DNA from: Clostridia bacterium | GTDB lineage: Bacteria > Bacillota_A > Clostridia > Oscillospirales > CAG-272 | Direction of reading: 5' to 3' | Assembly: GCA_017632155.1 (NCBI GenBank) | Contig: JAGBRZ010000200.1 | Location: forward strand, 62,001-126,000 | DNA length: 64,000 nt | Part shown: in pieces, positions 8,223 through 17,084 of the stretch | Numbering within the stretch: position 1 is the stretch's first letter | How the letters are laid out: every line of letters starts with the position of its first letter | Made by a program: the position numbers and the translations under genes | The notes under the pieces: generated by a model | Told to the model about the DNA's origin: nothing | Seen by the model: only the letters and a program-made list of their open reading frames with translations | The model's database searches: none

Positions 8223-9047
8223 ATGGAAAAACTAATTCAAATAATGACTGAATGCGGAGTAGGTACTGCCGCGGCAATTAAATATGACGATTGCGACATA
8301 ATAAACCAAAGGCTTGCCGACAAAATACCCTTTGCGGCGAAAAGTGTTTTTATTGGGACCATTCCTTATTACACGCATTTTTGCGATGAAAGCAAAACAG
8401 TTTCCTCGTATGCTTTGGCTTATGACTATCATACTTACATCAAAAATCTCGGAGAATCGATAATCAAGGAAGCCAAGCAATACTATCCAAATGCTAACTT
8501 TATGTGTTTTGGTGATCATTCTCCCATAAACGAAAAGATAGCCGCTGCAAAAGCCGGACTTGGAATTATTGGAGAGCACAGTTTGCTTATTACACCTAAT
8601 TATTCTTCATTTGTATTTTTGTTTGAAATAATAACAGATATCGAATGTGATGCAATAGCACATGAAGTCAAATATTGCGAAAAGTGCGGAAAATGCCAAG
8701 CGGCTTGTCCATCAGATATTTCAGATAAAAAGATATGTCTTTCTGCTCTTACTCAAAAGAAAGGCGTTCTTACAAATGACGAAGTTTTTCTGATAAAAAA
8801 ATCTTCCTGCGCTTGGGGATGCGACATATGCCAAGAGGTATGTCCGCACACGATCCGCGCAAAGAAGCTAGGAACTATATATACTAACAATTCTTGGTTC
8901 AACAGCAACGTGCTTAACCGTCCCTCGGAAGAGACTGTTGCGCACATATCTGATTTCAATTCAAGAGCATACAGTTGGCGCGGAAGCGCAACGATTTTAA
9001 GAAATCTGAACATCATTAATTCAGACAAAAACGGTGAATCCAAATGA
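8223..9047 (+). CDS. queG: Epoxyqueuosine reductase-like iron-sulfur protein (QueG family)
   Basis: 274 residues from ATG at 8223, where a GAGGG site fits; the longer frame starts at TTG 8211. The N-terminal half has the QueG-type substrate domain with A-G-L-G-I-I-G-E-H-S-L-L-I. Two ferredoxin-like cluster motifs follow: C-E-K-C-G-K-C-Q-x-x-C-P and C-A-W-G-C-D-I-C-Q-E-V-C-P. QueG reduces epoxyqueuosine in tRNA to queuosine with cobalamin and two 4Fe-4S clusters. At 274 residues it is shorter than E. coli QueG (379) because the C-terminal helical-repeat tRNA-binding extension is missing, which is common in Clostridia. It overlaps addB by four bases (ATGA). Assignment to the family is firm; the exact substrate is inferred. 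Confidence 0.85.
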   Translation: MEKLIQIMTECGVGTAAAIKYDDCDIINQRLADKIPFAAKSVFIGTIPYYTHFCDESKTVSSYALAYDYHTYIKNLGESIIKEAKQYYPNANFMCFGDHSPINEKIAAAKAGLGIIGEHSLLITPNYSSFVFLFEIITDIECDAIAHEVKYCEKCGKCQAACPSDISDKKICLSALTQKKGVLTNDEVFLIKKSSCAWGCDICQEVCPHTIRAKKLGTIYTNNSWFNSNVLNRPSEETVAHISDFNSRAYSWRGSATILRNLNIINSDKNGESK

Positions 9048-12000
9048 TCTATTTTGTATACGGTAACCCCGGCACGGGAAAAACCGAAGCAATCTTCAAA
9101 AAACTTGAAGAGGATGCAGCTAACGGAAATAACGCTCTGTTGATTGTTCCCGAGCAAATGACAGTTGCAATGGAGCGTGAGGCTTTGCGTAGGCTACCGC
9201 CATCTGCACAACTGCATATTGAAGTGCTTAACTTTACCCGCCTCGCAAACAAGCTATTTCGTGTTCACGGCGGCATAACATACAATTATGCAACACCTGC
9301 TGTGCAAAAACTTATAATGTGGCGCGCTGTCAGAACTGCAATGCCGTTCTTGAGTGAATATCAGGTCACTCGCAACGACGATAGATCTCTTGCTGAGGCT
9401 ATGTTGGCAATCTATAAAGAGTTTACCGCTTCAGGCATTGCGTTTGAAACTGTTGATAAAATGTCATCAACTATGCCAAAGTCAGTTTTATCAAGCAAGC
9501 TCAAAGACATATCAACAGTTTGCTCGATATATTCCAAAATGGTTAGCGAGAAACTTTCTGACGAGAACGACGAATTAATTCGGTTATCTAAGCTGCTGGA
9601 GGAAGAAGTTTGCTTACGTGATTTCAACGTTTATATTGATGGCTTTTCAAGCTTAACGGGTCTTGAACATAATATCATTAAATCAATCTTCCGTCAAGCA
9701 GATAACTGTTTTGTTACCGTTGGAATTCCATCACCTTCTTTCAATGGGATCGATACAGTTTCATTAAAGAGATTCTCCGATATACTGCGACGAGATTGTG
9801 CATCATTGGGTATCAAGACAAAGACGATCACTCTTGAAGAGAATTTAAGAACTGATTCAAATGCACTCAAATACATTTCAACCGAGCTTTGGCAGCTGAA
9901 TTCTAATATTGAATGTAAAGATAGTTCAGATTCTATTGAGCTATACCGTGCATCGGACATTTACGACGAATGTGAATACGCTGCCGCAAGAATCAAGCAA
10001 TTAGTAATATCGGGGTATCGCTACCGCGAAATTGCGATAATTGCACGTGATGCTGAAAAATACAGGGGTATCATTGATCAAGCGCTCGAAAACTTTGATA
10101 TTCCGTACTTCCTTTCGGATAAAACGGATCTTTCTCTTTCTCCGCTTTCAAGACTCGTGCTCTCTGCACTCAAGATTGCAAATTACGGTTGGCAGCGATC
10201 TGACGTTATTACACACTTAAAAACAGGTTTATGCGGTATTTCTGCGCGTGAAGCAGACGTATTTGAAGCATATACCGCTAAATGGAAGATTAGCGGAAAG
10301 CAGTTCTTGTCAGATTCCGATTGGAATATGAATCCGGACGGTTATACAATAAACAAAACCGAACGAGGAGAAAGAATTCTCGCAAGTGCCAATAAAGTCA
10401 AAAGAGAGTTTATTGGCAATTTAAAGATCTATATTTCGGAACTCAAATCCTCTGCAACTTATAAAGACTTGTGCATAGCTACGCTGAACTATCTTGACAG
10501 TCTTAATGTAAAATCATCCTTACGCGATATTTCTTTAAGGTACATAGATATGGGAAAGATACGCGAAGCGGGCGAATTCGCAAGGATTTATGACATTTTC
10601 ATTGATGCTCTCGATTCGGTATGCGATGCTATGGATTCAAATGAACGACCCGATATTGCAACTTTTGCTACTGCCGTTAAAACAGTTCTTGAAAACACAG
10701 AGCTAGGCTCTATTCCTACATCCCAGGATGAAGTTACAATAGGTTCTGCCAATATGATGCGTGCTGACAATGCAAAATGTGTTATTTTGCTTGGAGCATG
10801 TGACGGTGACTTCCCTGCCAACGTTCAAAGTTCGGGACTCCTCACCGACAACGAGAGAGAATATTTGATCGAACACGACATAAAAATTTCCGGGGACCGT
10901 GAATTACGCGCATCCGACGAGCTTTATTATTTTCGTCGCGCGGCTTCAGCGCCCTCGCATAAACTTATTGTGTTTACAAGAGCCGACAGCGAGCCATCCA
11001 TTGCCTTTTCAAGAATTACTGCGCTCTTCCCCGGAATAGTGATCAAAGAAACATCGGAAGATATTTACACCAAATTAACTTCTTATAGAGCTATTTCCGA
11101 ATATTATCCGCTATTTAAAGGATCAGTTCAAGGCAAAGCTATGGAACTGCTTCTAAAGAGCGGAACTGAGGACTATATCGTTCCTAATTACGATTGGTTG
11201 TCTGCTGTAAATGACCGAATAGATTCAGATATAATAGATCAGGCAATCGGTAAAGAGCTGCATCTCAGCCAGTCGAAAATCGAAGAATTTGTAAAATGCA
11301 AGTTTGCGTACTCTTGCAAATATTTTCTCAAGCTCGACGATGGAAAGAAAGCAGAATTTGCTTATAACAATATCGGCACGTTTGTCCACGCGGTTCTTGA
11401 AAAGTTTCTTTACTTTGTGTTTGTAACAAACAAAGGCAATTACCCGCAAGCGGAAGAAAAAAATAAAGTCATAAATGATATAATTTCTTCATACATATCA
11501 GAGCTTTTACCGGATACGGAAGACCCCAAAAACGCAAGGCTTATTCATCTTATTGCAAGATTAAAAACTCTTTCCTTGCTTATAATAGATGATCTGCTTA
11601 AAGAATTTTCGGATAGCAGTTTCGTGCCGCAGTTTTTTGAGTTTCCGATAGGCACAAAAGAAATCCCGTCGATTACCGTTACATTGAAAAATGGAACCAA
11701 TTTATCTCTGAACGGTATCATTGACCGAGTCGATGTGTATCGTGATGGCAACGACGTATATGTGAGAGTTGTTGACTATAAAACCGGCGACAAAACCTTT
11801 TCTATTTCAGATATTGCCGAAGGCAAAAATCTCCAGCTTCTTCTGTATATTTTCGCTTTAACAAACAATAAAGCTATGGCAAATAAGTTGAACGCGAACA
11901 TTAAACCTGCGGGTATCACTTATCTGTCAGCAGTTCCATCGAAGGTCAAAGCTAACAGCTATATCGATGAAGTCAACACTATGACAGCGGCAATTGCAGA

Positions 12001-12280
12001 AATAAAACGCAGCGGACTGATTATCGATGATGAAAAGATCATCAACGCTATCAGTCATACCGGACATAACAGATATTTGATGTCTTCTTCGAGAAAAAGA
12101 TCAACGGTAACGGAAGAAGAATTCAACGGTCTGTTTACCCAAGTAAACGAAGTACTTACCCAAATAGGCAACGAAATCGTCTCCGGAAATGCAAATGCCA
12201 TTCCCAAGGAAGACAGTGACGCTTGCAAATATTGCAACTATGCATCAATTTGCAGGGCAGCGCAAAAAAAAGATAAGTAG
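9044..12280 (+). CDS. addB: ATP-dependent helicase-nuclease subunit B (AddB/RexB-like)
   Basis: 1078 residues. A Walker A motif G-N-P-G-T-G-K-T lies at residues 7-14 and a degenerate UvrD-like helicase region follows. The C-terminal RecB-type nuclease carries D-R-V-D and V-V-D-Y-K-T-G, and iron-sulfur cysteines C-K-F-A-Y-S-C (about residues 750-756) pair with the terminal C-K-Y-C-N-Y-A-S-I-C, the arrangement of the AddB 4Fe-4S cluster. AddAB resects double-strand breaks to a Chi-like site to start RecA repair. The start overlaps the queG stop (ATGA) and the stop is 11 bases before addA, so the three genes form one transcript. Confidence 0.96.
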   Translation: MIYFVYGNPGTGKTEAIFKKLEEDAANGNNALLIVPEQMTVAMEREALRRLPPSAQLHIEVLNFTRLANKLFRVHGGITYNYATPAVQKLIMWRAVRTAMPFLSEYQVTRNDDRSLAEAMLAIYKEFTASGIAFETVDKMSSTMPKSVLSSKLKDISTVCSIYSKMVSEKLSDENDELIRLSKLLEEEVCLRDFNVYIDGFSSLTGLEHNIIKSIFRQADNCFVTVGIPSPSFNGIDTVSLKRFSDILRRDCASLGIKTKTITLEENLRTDSNALKYISTELWQLNSNIECKDSSDSIELYRASDIYDECEYAAARIKQLVISGYRYREIAIIARDAEKYRGIIDQALENFDIPYFLSDKTDLSLSPLSRLVLSALKIANYGWQRSDVITHLKTGLCGISAREADVFEAYTAKWKISGKQFLSDSDWNMNPDGYTINKTERGERILASANKVKREFIGNLKIYISELKSSATYKDLCIATLNYLDSLNVKSSLRDISLRYIDMGKIREAGEFARIYDIFIDALDSVCDAMDSNERPDIATFATAVKTVLENTELGSIPTSQDEVTIGSANMMRADNAKCVILLGACDGDFPANVQSSGLLTDNEREYLIEHDIKISGDRELRASDELYYFRRAASAPSHKLIVFTRADSEPSIAFSRITALFPGIVIKETSEDIYTKLTSYRAISEYYPLFKGSVQGKAMELLLKSGTEDYIVPNYDWLSAVNDRIDSDIIDQAIGKELHLSQSKIEEFVKCKFAYSCKYFLKLDDGKKAEFAYNNIGTFVHAVLEKFLYFVFVTNKGNYPQAEEKNKVINDIISSYISELLPDTEDPKNARLIHLIARLKTLSLLIIDDLLKEFSDSSFVPQFFEFPIGTKEIPSITVTLKNGTNLSLNGIIDRVDVYRDGNDVYVRVVDYKTGDKTFSISDIAEGKNLQLLLYIFALTNNKAMANKLNANIKPAGITYLSAVPSKVKANSYIDEVNTMTAAIAEIKRSGLIIDDEKIINAISHTGHNRYLMSSSRKRSTVTEEEFNGLFTQVNEVLTQIGNEIVSGNANAIPKEDSDACKYCNYASICRAAQKKDK

Positions 12281-12291
12281 AGGATGTATAT

Positions 12292-15200
12292 ATGGAATTT
12301 ACCGGTGCACAAAAACTCTCGATAAATCTTCGCGACAGAAATATACTTGTCTCTGCTGCCGCGGGATCCGGAAAGACTGCTACATTGACAGAGCGAATAA
12401 TTAGACTTCTCACAGATGCGAAATCTCCTTCCGAAATCACATCTATGCTTATTGTTACGTTTACCAGAGCAGCTGCTGCGGAACTCAGAACAAGAATCTC
12501 ACGCGAGCTTGGAAAGGCGCTCGCTTTAGATCCTTCCAATACCTTTTTAGCAAAGCAACTCACTTCTCTCGGCAGTGCTGATATTTGCACTATAGACTCA
12601 TATTATCTTAATCTTGTCAGATCCAACTTCCAAAGACTCGGATTACCCGCCAAATTCAGACTCGCAGATGAAACTGAATTGCAGATAATGCGACACGAGA
12701 TAATGAACGCAGTTATTGAGCGAAGATACCGCACAGATGACGAGTTCTCTGATTTTGCTGACGAAATAACTACTGCACGAAGTGAAGGCAAGCTCGCTGA
12801 AACACTGCTTGATGTGTACAAAAAGGTAATACTTATCCCAGGGGGAACGGATTATCTTCGCAATTGTGCGGATGCTTACAACAAGGATATTGACGTTGAC
12901 TTCTTCTCTACCGCTGTAGGTAGGCAGATAAAAATACACGTTGAGGAAGAGGTTTATCACCTGATCAAGCGATGCAACAGATTGATCAACCTTATTGATT
13001 CCGACAACTCTGCCGCACCATATGGAAAAGCCATATCATCCGATCTTGATTATCTCGAAAGTCTTCAAACCGTTCTGTCCAATGACGCATACAGTGATGC
13101 CCGCAACACTGTATATGATTACGTGCCGCAGGGTCTCGGCAGAATTCCATCATCTGCAAAAAGCGAATTCACAGAATCCGTAAAGTACGAAAGAACTGCT
13201 ATAAAAGATAGAATAATCAAATTCAAAGAGCGCGAATTTTGCACACTCCCCGAAGACATTCCTCATATTTGTGCTAAAAGCGCGCACTTGGCTATCAAAA
13301 TTGCAGATGTGCTTGACGATTTTATATCGGCATACAATGACGAAAAGAACTCAAGCTCGATTTGTGAGTTTTCAGATTTAAGAAAATATGCACTCAACCT
13401 CTTAGTTGACAGCAACGGACATCCTACTCAGATTGCGCTCGAAGAACAAAAGAAATACAAGCATATTTTTGTTGATGAATATCAGGACACGGATGCTATC
13501 CAGGATCTTGTTTTTAACACAATTTCCAACGGTTCAAATCTCTTTTTCGTTGGAGATATAAAACAAAGCATTTATTCTTTCAGAGGCGCTGAGCCATCCG
13601 TATTTGCTCAATACAGAAAAAACTATATGCCGGCTGAATCGCAAAGTGAGAATAGTAAAGCAGCTTCATCTGTCTTTATGTCGGAAAACTTCAGATGCTC
13701 GCCTAATATCATATCATTTACTAATGCAGTGTGCTCGTATTTGTTCCGGGAATGCGAAGGAGAGGGACACGGAATCGGTTATGTTGCGCAAGATGATCTG
13801 ATAGCTTCAAGACCCGCTCCTTATTCAGATGAAAAAGTCAAAGTTGTACTATTGGAGAATGACGATGAAAGCAAAGACGAAGACTTTTCTTGCCAATATA
13901 TCATTTCCGAAATTAAAGATACCTTAGAGAACAAACTCAAGTGTGACGGCAAGAGGTATCTTCCCAAGGACATTGCAATTCTTACTCGTTCAAACAAGGA
14001 TGCCGCCAAGGTCGCAGACTCCTTAGCCAAAGCCGGAATCCCGTATGCCAATAGCACGGGTAACGACTTGTTTGAAAATTCAGAAGTCCTTTTGATGTTT
14101 TCTTTACTCTCCGCTTGTGACAACCCTCAAAGAGATATTCCACTCGCTGCGGTTTTGCGATCACCGATTTTCGGTTTCACACTAAGCGAGCTTGTAAAGA
14201 TCAAACTAGGCAGAAAATATATTTCTCTTTATGATTCTCTTTGCGAATACGCCGAGTCAGATGAAAAAGACATAACACTAAAGAACAAGTGTGTTAATGC
14301 TATTACACGTATAGACAAATACAGATCTGAAGCAGAAGCGCTTCCCGTTCATATCTTTATGAGATTCCTTTGGAAGGATACCAACGCTCTTACATATGCG
14401 GGTTCGGATGAAGCTTCTAAAAAGCGTACACCTGCAGAAAGGCGAAGAAATCTCCGAAAATTCTATGAATATGCAAGAAAGTACGAAGCTTCGTCCTATA
14501 AGGGGCTGCACGACTTTGTCGAATATGTAAGTGGAATAATCTCACAAAACACTAAAATATCCGATGAAGATGCTGTGACGGATAATACCGTAAGAATTAT
14601 GACCGTTCACAAATCCAAAGGTCTTGAATTCCCTGTAGTTTTTCTTTACGGTGCTGAAAAGAAGATCGAAGATCAGGATTCAAAAAAGAATACGATATTC
14701 TCCCCTAATGATAACATCGGAATAGCGTTTAAGATCTCCGACAACACCGGACTGGGACAAATTGAGTCCCCATACAGAATTGCTCTTGCAAATAATGTGT
14801 CCGAAAAATCATCCGAAGAAGAAATACGCATTCTTTACGTAGCACTGACCAGAGCAAGAGATGTTCTTTATGTTGTTTCATCCGGCAAAGTTGGATTTGC
14901 AGAAACAAAATTGCAGAATGCAATCGATAAGGCTTCATTAGGCGGAAGAAAAACGGTATCAGATACCACCTCGTGGATAGACAGAATTTTGATTGGTCTG
15001 GCAGCAGATCATTCAAACCGCTCATATCAGATTCTTACACCTTGCTTGAATCAAGAAATAGCTGTTGTTGCAGAGCTTGAAAACATAATTGAGATAGATG
15101 AAAATGAAGTCAACAACATATGCGAGATATTAGAGCCTTCGCTCAATTATAAATACCCCTTCTCCGCTCACGCAAGCATTCCCGCGAAAGTATCAGTTTC

Positions 15201-15864
15201 AAAACTCTACCCCGAACTGCTAAACGAAACTGATGACTATGCGGACATAATCAAAAAAGCCGAAAGTCTTGAAACCAAGCGACCACGCTTTATGGGTGAA
15301 GAATCAGATGCGGCAGAAAAAGGTACAGCGACACATTTATTCATGCAATTTTGCGAGTTTTCAAGGCTTGAAGCTAACCGGACTTCAATCAAAGAGGAGA
15401 TCTCTCGACTTGTTGCAAAGAAGTTCATTCCCCAAAAAGTTGCCGATCTGATAAGGGTAGGAGAAATTGTTAAGTTCGTTGCTTCAGACTTCTATCAAAG
15501 TATACTTAAAGCCAAGAAACTTTATAGAGAATTTAGATTCAACATCTTTCTCCCTGCAGTTGATTTTACAAATGACATGGGCAAAAAAGAAGATCTTGCA
15601 GAGGACGAAATACTTGTTCAAGGCGTTATTGACTTATGTTTTATTGATGATAATGATAAACTGATTCTTTGCGACTATAAGACGGACAGAATCCCTCGCG
15701 AAATCATCAATGACAGAGAAGCAACTACGTCTTATTTAGAAGATCGTCATGCCGAACAGCTCAAATACTATGCAAAAGCAATTGAACGAATTATGGGCAA
15801 ATCCCCCGATCAAATCCTGATTTATTCTCTCTCTTTTGGAGATGCGCTTGAAATCAACGTATAA
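12292..15864 (+). CDS. addA: ATP-dependent helicase/nuclease subunit A
   Basis: 1190 residues, a usual length for AddA. Motif I S-A-A-A-G-S-G-K-T lies at residues 21-29. Motif II V-D-E-Y-Q-D-T-D lies near residue 395, with G-D-I-K-Q-S-I-Y-S-F-R-G just after. Helicase motifs V-H-K-S-K-G-L-E-F-P and V-A-L-T-R-A-R-D follow. The C-terminal nuclease domain has L-C-D-Y-K-T-D-R near residue 1127. This is the 3-prime to 5-prime motor and nuclease of the AddAB complex encoded with addB. An AGAGGA site lies seven bases before the ATG. Transcription ends in the bidirectional hairpin at 15868-15897. Confidence 0.97.
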   Translation: MEFTGAQKLSINLRDRNILVSAAAGSGKTATLTERIIRLLTDAKSPSEITSMLIVTFTRAAAAELRTRISRELGKALALDPSNTFLAKQLTSLGSADICTIDSYYLNLVRSNFQRLGLPAKFRLADETELQIMRHEIMNAVIERRYRTDDEFSDFADEITTARSEGKLAETLLDVYKKVILIPGGTDYLRNCADAYNKDIDVDFFSTAVGRQIKIHVEEEVYHLIKRCNRLINLIDSDNSAAPYGKAISSDLDYLESLQTVLSNDAYSDARNTVYDYVPQGLGRIPSSAKSEFTESVKYERTAIKDRIIKFKEREFCTLPEDIPHICAKSAHLAIKIADVLDDFISAYNDEKNSSSICEFSDLRKYALNLLVDSNGHPTQIALEEQKKYKHIFVDEYQDTDAIQDLVFNTISNGSNLFFVGDIKQSIYSFRGAEPSVFAQYRKNYMPAESQSENSKAASSVFMSENFRCSPNIISFTNAVCSYLFRECEGEGHGIGYVAQDDLIASRPAPYSDEKVKVVLLENDDESKDEDFSCQYIISEIKDTLENKLKCDGKRYLPKDIAILTRSNKDAAKVADSLAKAGIPYANSTGNDLFENSEVLLMFSLLSACDNPQRDIPLAAVLRSPIFGFTLSELVKIKLGRKYISLYDSLCEYAESDEKDITLKNKCVNAITRIDKYRSEAEALPVHIFMRFLWKDTNALTYAGSDEASKKRTPAERRRNLRKFYEYARKYEASSYKGLHDFVEYVSGIISQNTKISDEDAVTDNTVRIMTVHKSKGLEFPVVFLYGAEKKIEDQDSKKNTIFSPNDNIGIAFKISDNTGLGQIESPYRIALANNVSEKSSEEEIRILYVALTRARDVLYVVSSGKVGFAETKLQNAIDKASLGGRKTVSDTTSWIDRILIGLAADHSNRSYQILTPCLNQEIAVVAELENIIEIDENEVNNICEILEPSLNYKYPFSAHASIPAKVSVSKLYPELLNETDDYADIIKKAESLETKRPRFMGEESDAAEKGTATHLFMQFCEFSRLEANRTSIKEEISRLVAKKFIPQKVADLIRVGEIVKFVASDFYQSILKAKKLYREFRFNIFLPAVDFTNDMGKKEDLAEDEILVQGVIDLCFIDDNDKLILCDYKTDRIPREIINDREATTSYLEDRHAEQLKYYAKAIERIMGKSPDQILIYSLSFGDALEINV

Positions 15865-15867
15865 AAG

Positions 15868-15897
15868 TGATCCCGATGGAATTATCCATCGGGATCA
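15868..15897. terminator. Bidirectional terminator between addA and icd
   Basis: A perfect 13-base-pair stem (TGATCCCGATGGA with its complement) has a four-base ATTA loop. It is followed by TTTATATT on the plus strand and by CTTTTAT on the minus strand, so it can stop both convergent transcripts. Confidence 0.85.
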
Positions 15898-15904
15898 TTT
15901 TATA

Positions 15905-17074
15905 TTAAAGTTTTTCGCAAACGCTCATAACGTAATCACCAAACTCTTTGCAGCTTGCGCCGTCACTTCTGCCGGTAATCTTGAGCTCTGCATCAGCTCC
16001 TGTACAAATGTCAAGGGCTTTTCCAAGTTTTGAAGCTTCTTCGATGTAACCGATATGTTTGAGAAGCAATTCTGCAGCTCTCAGCATACTCGAAGGATTT
16101 GCATAATCGCCGTCACCGCGTTCGATCATTCGAGGTGCAGAACCATGGATAGCCTCAAACATTGCATATCTGCTACCAATATTTGCGCTTCCTGCGGTGC
16201 CTACGCCGCCCTGAAGCTGTGCGGCTTCATCGGTAATGATGTCGCCATAGAGGTTAGGAAGAAGGAATACCTGGAAATCAGATCTGCCGCGTGTATCAAC
16301 AAGCTTTGCAGTCATAATATCGATATACCAATCTTCAACAGTCAGCGAAGGATATTCAGCAGCGGCAATTTCTCTTGCGATTCTTGCAAATTTACCGTCT
16401 GTCTTTTTCATGATATTCGCCTTTGTTACAACCGCAACGTTGGTCTTGCCGTTCTTTACCGCGAAGTCAAACGCCATTCTTGCTATACGCTCGCAGCCAG
16501 CATCGGTGGTAACCTTGAAATCACAGCAAAGGTACTCGGGAATCTCGACACCGCGGCTACCAAGAACATACTCACCCTCTGTATTCTCACGGAAGAAAGT
16601 CCAATCAACGCCCTCCTCGGGTATTGCTACGGGTCTTACGTTAGCAAAAAGGTCGAGCTCACGTCTCATAGCAACGTTTGCACTTTCAAGCTCTTTAGCA
16701 CCTGTACCGCCCTTGGGAGTGGTTGTAGGCCCTTTGAGAAGAACATGGCAATCCTTGATATTCGCAAGAACGTCATCGGGGATGGCTTTGTCACAAGCAA
16801 TTCTATTTTCGATTGTCAATCCATCAATATCTCGCAGTTCGACTTTACCGGAAGCCACAGCATCTTTAAGCAAGAACTCGAGAACTCTGCGTGCCTCTGC
16901 TGTAATAATCGGACCAATTCCGTCGCCGCCGCAGCAACCGATAATGATCTTGTCGAGCTTTGCATAGTCAATGGCGGGGGGCGCATTCTTCATCTTTTCA
17001 GCGCGTGCATACTGCTCGCTGAGAAGCTTTTCAAACTGCTCAACACAATTTTTAATATACATTTCGTTACTCAT
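15905..17074 (-). CDS. icd: Isocitrate dehydrogenase (isocitrate/isopropylmalate dehydrogenase family)
   Basis: 389 residues from ATG at 17074; a GAGGTG site lies six bases upstream, while the longer frame from 17113 would overlap aconitase. The beta-decarboxylating dehydrogenase fold is shown by G-G-D-G-I-G-P, the K-G-P-T-T-T-P substrate segment, the arginine set in R-R-E-L-D-L-F-A-N-V-R-P, F-F-R-E-N-T-E-G-E-Y and the metal/cofactor region N-L-Y-G-D-I-I-T-D-E-A. It converts isocitrate to 2-oxoglutarate. The family also contains isopropylmalate dehydrogenase, but the place after citrate synthase and aconitase settles the role. NAD versus NADP preference is not decided. It is the last gene of the operon, 10 bases after aconitase. 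Confidence 0.9.
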   Translation of the reverse strand: MSNEMYIKNCVEQFEKLLSEQYARAEKMKNAPPAIDYAKLDKIIIGCCGGDGIGPIITAEARRVLEFLLKDAVASGKVELRDIDGLTIENRIACDKAIPDDVLANIKDCHVLLKGPTTTPKGGTGAKELESANVAMRRELDLFANVRPVAIPEEGVDWTFFRENTEGEYVLGSRGVEIPEYLCCDFKVTTDAGCERIARMAFDFAVKNGKTNVAVVTKANIMKKTDGKFARIAREIAAAEYPSLTVEDWYIDIMTAKLVDTRGRSDFQVFLLPNLYGDIITDEAAQLQGGVGTAGSANIGSRYAMFEAIHGSAPRMIERGDGDYANPSSMLRAAELLLKHIGYIEEASKLGKALDICTGADAELKITGRSDGASCKEFGDYVMSVCEKL

Positions 17075-17084
17075 TTCTTTCACC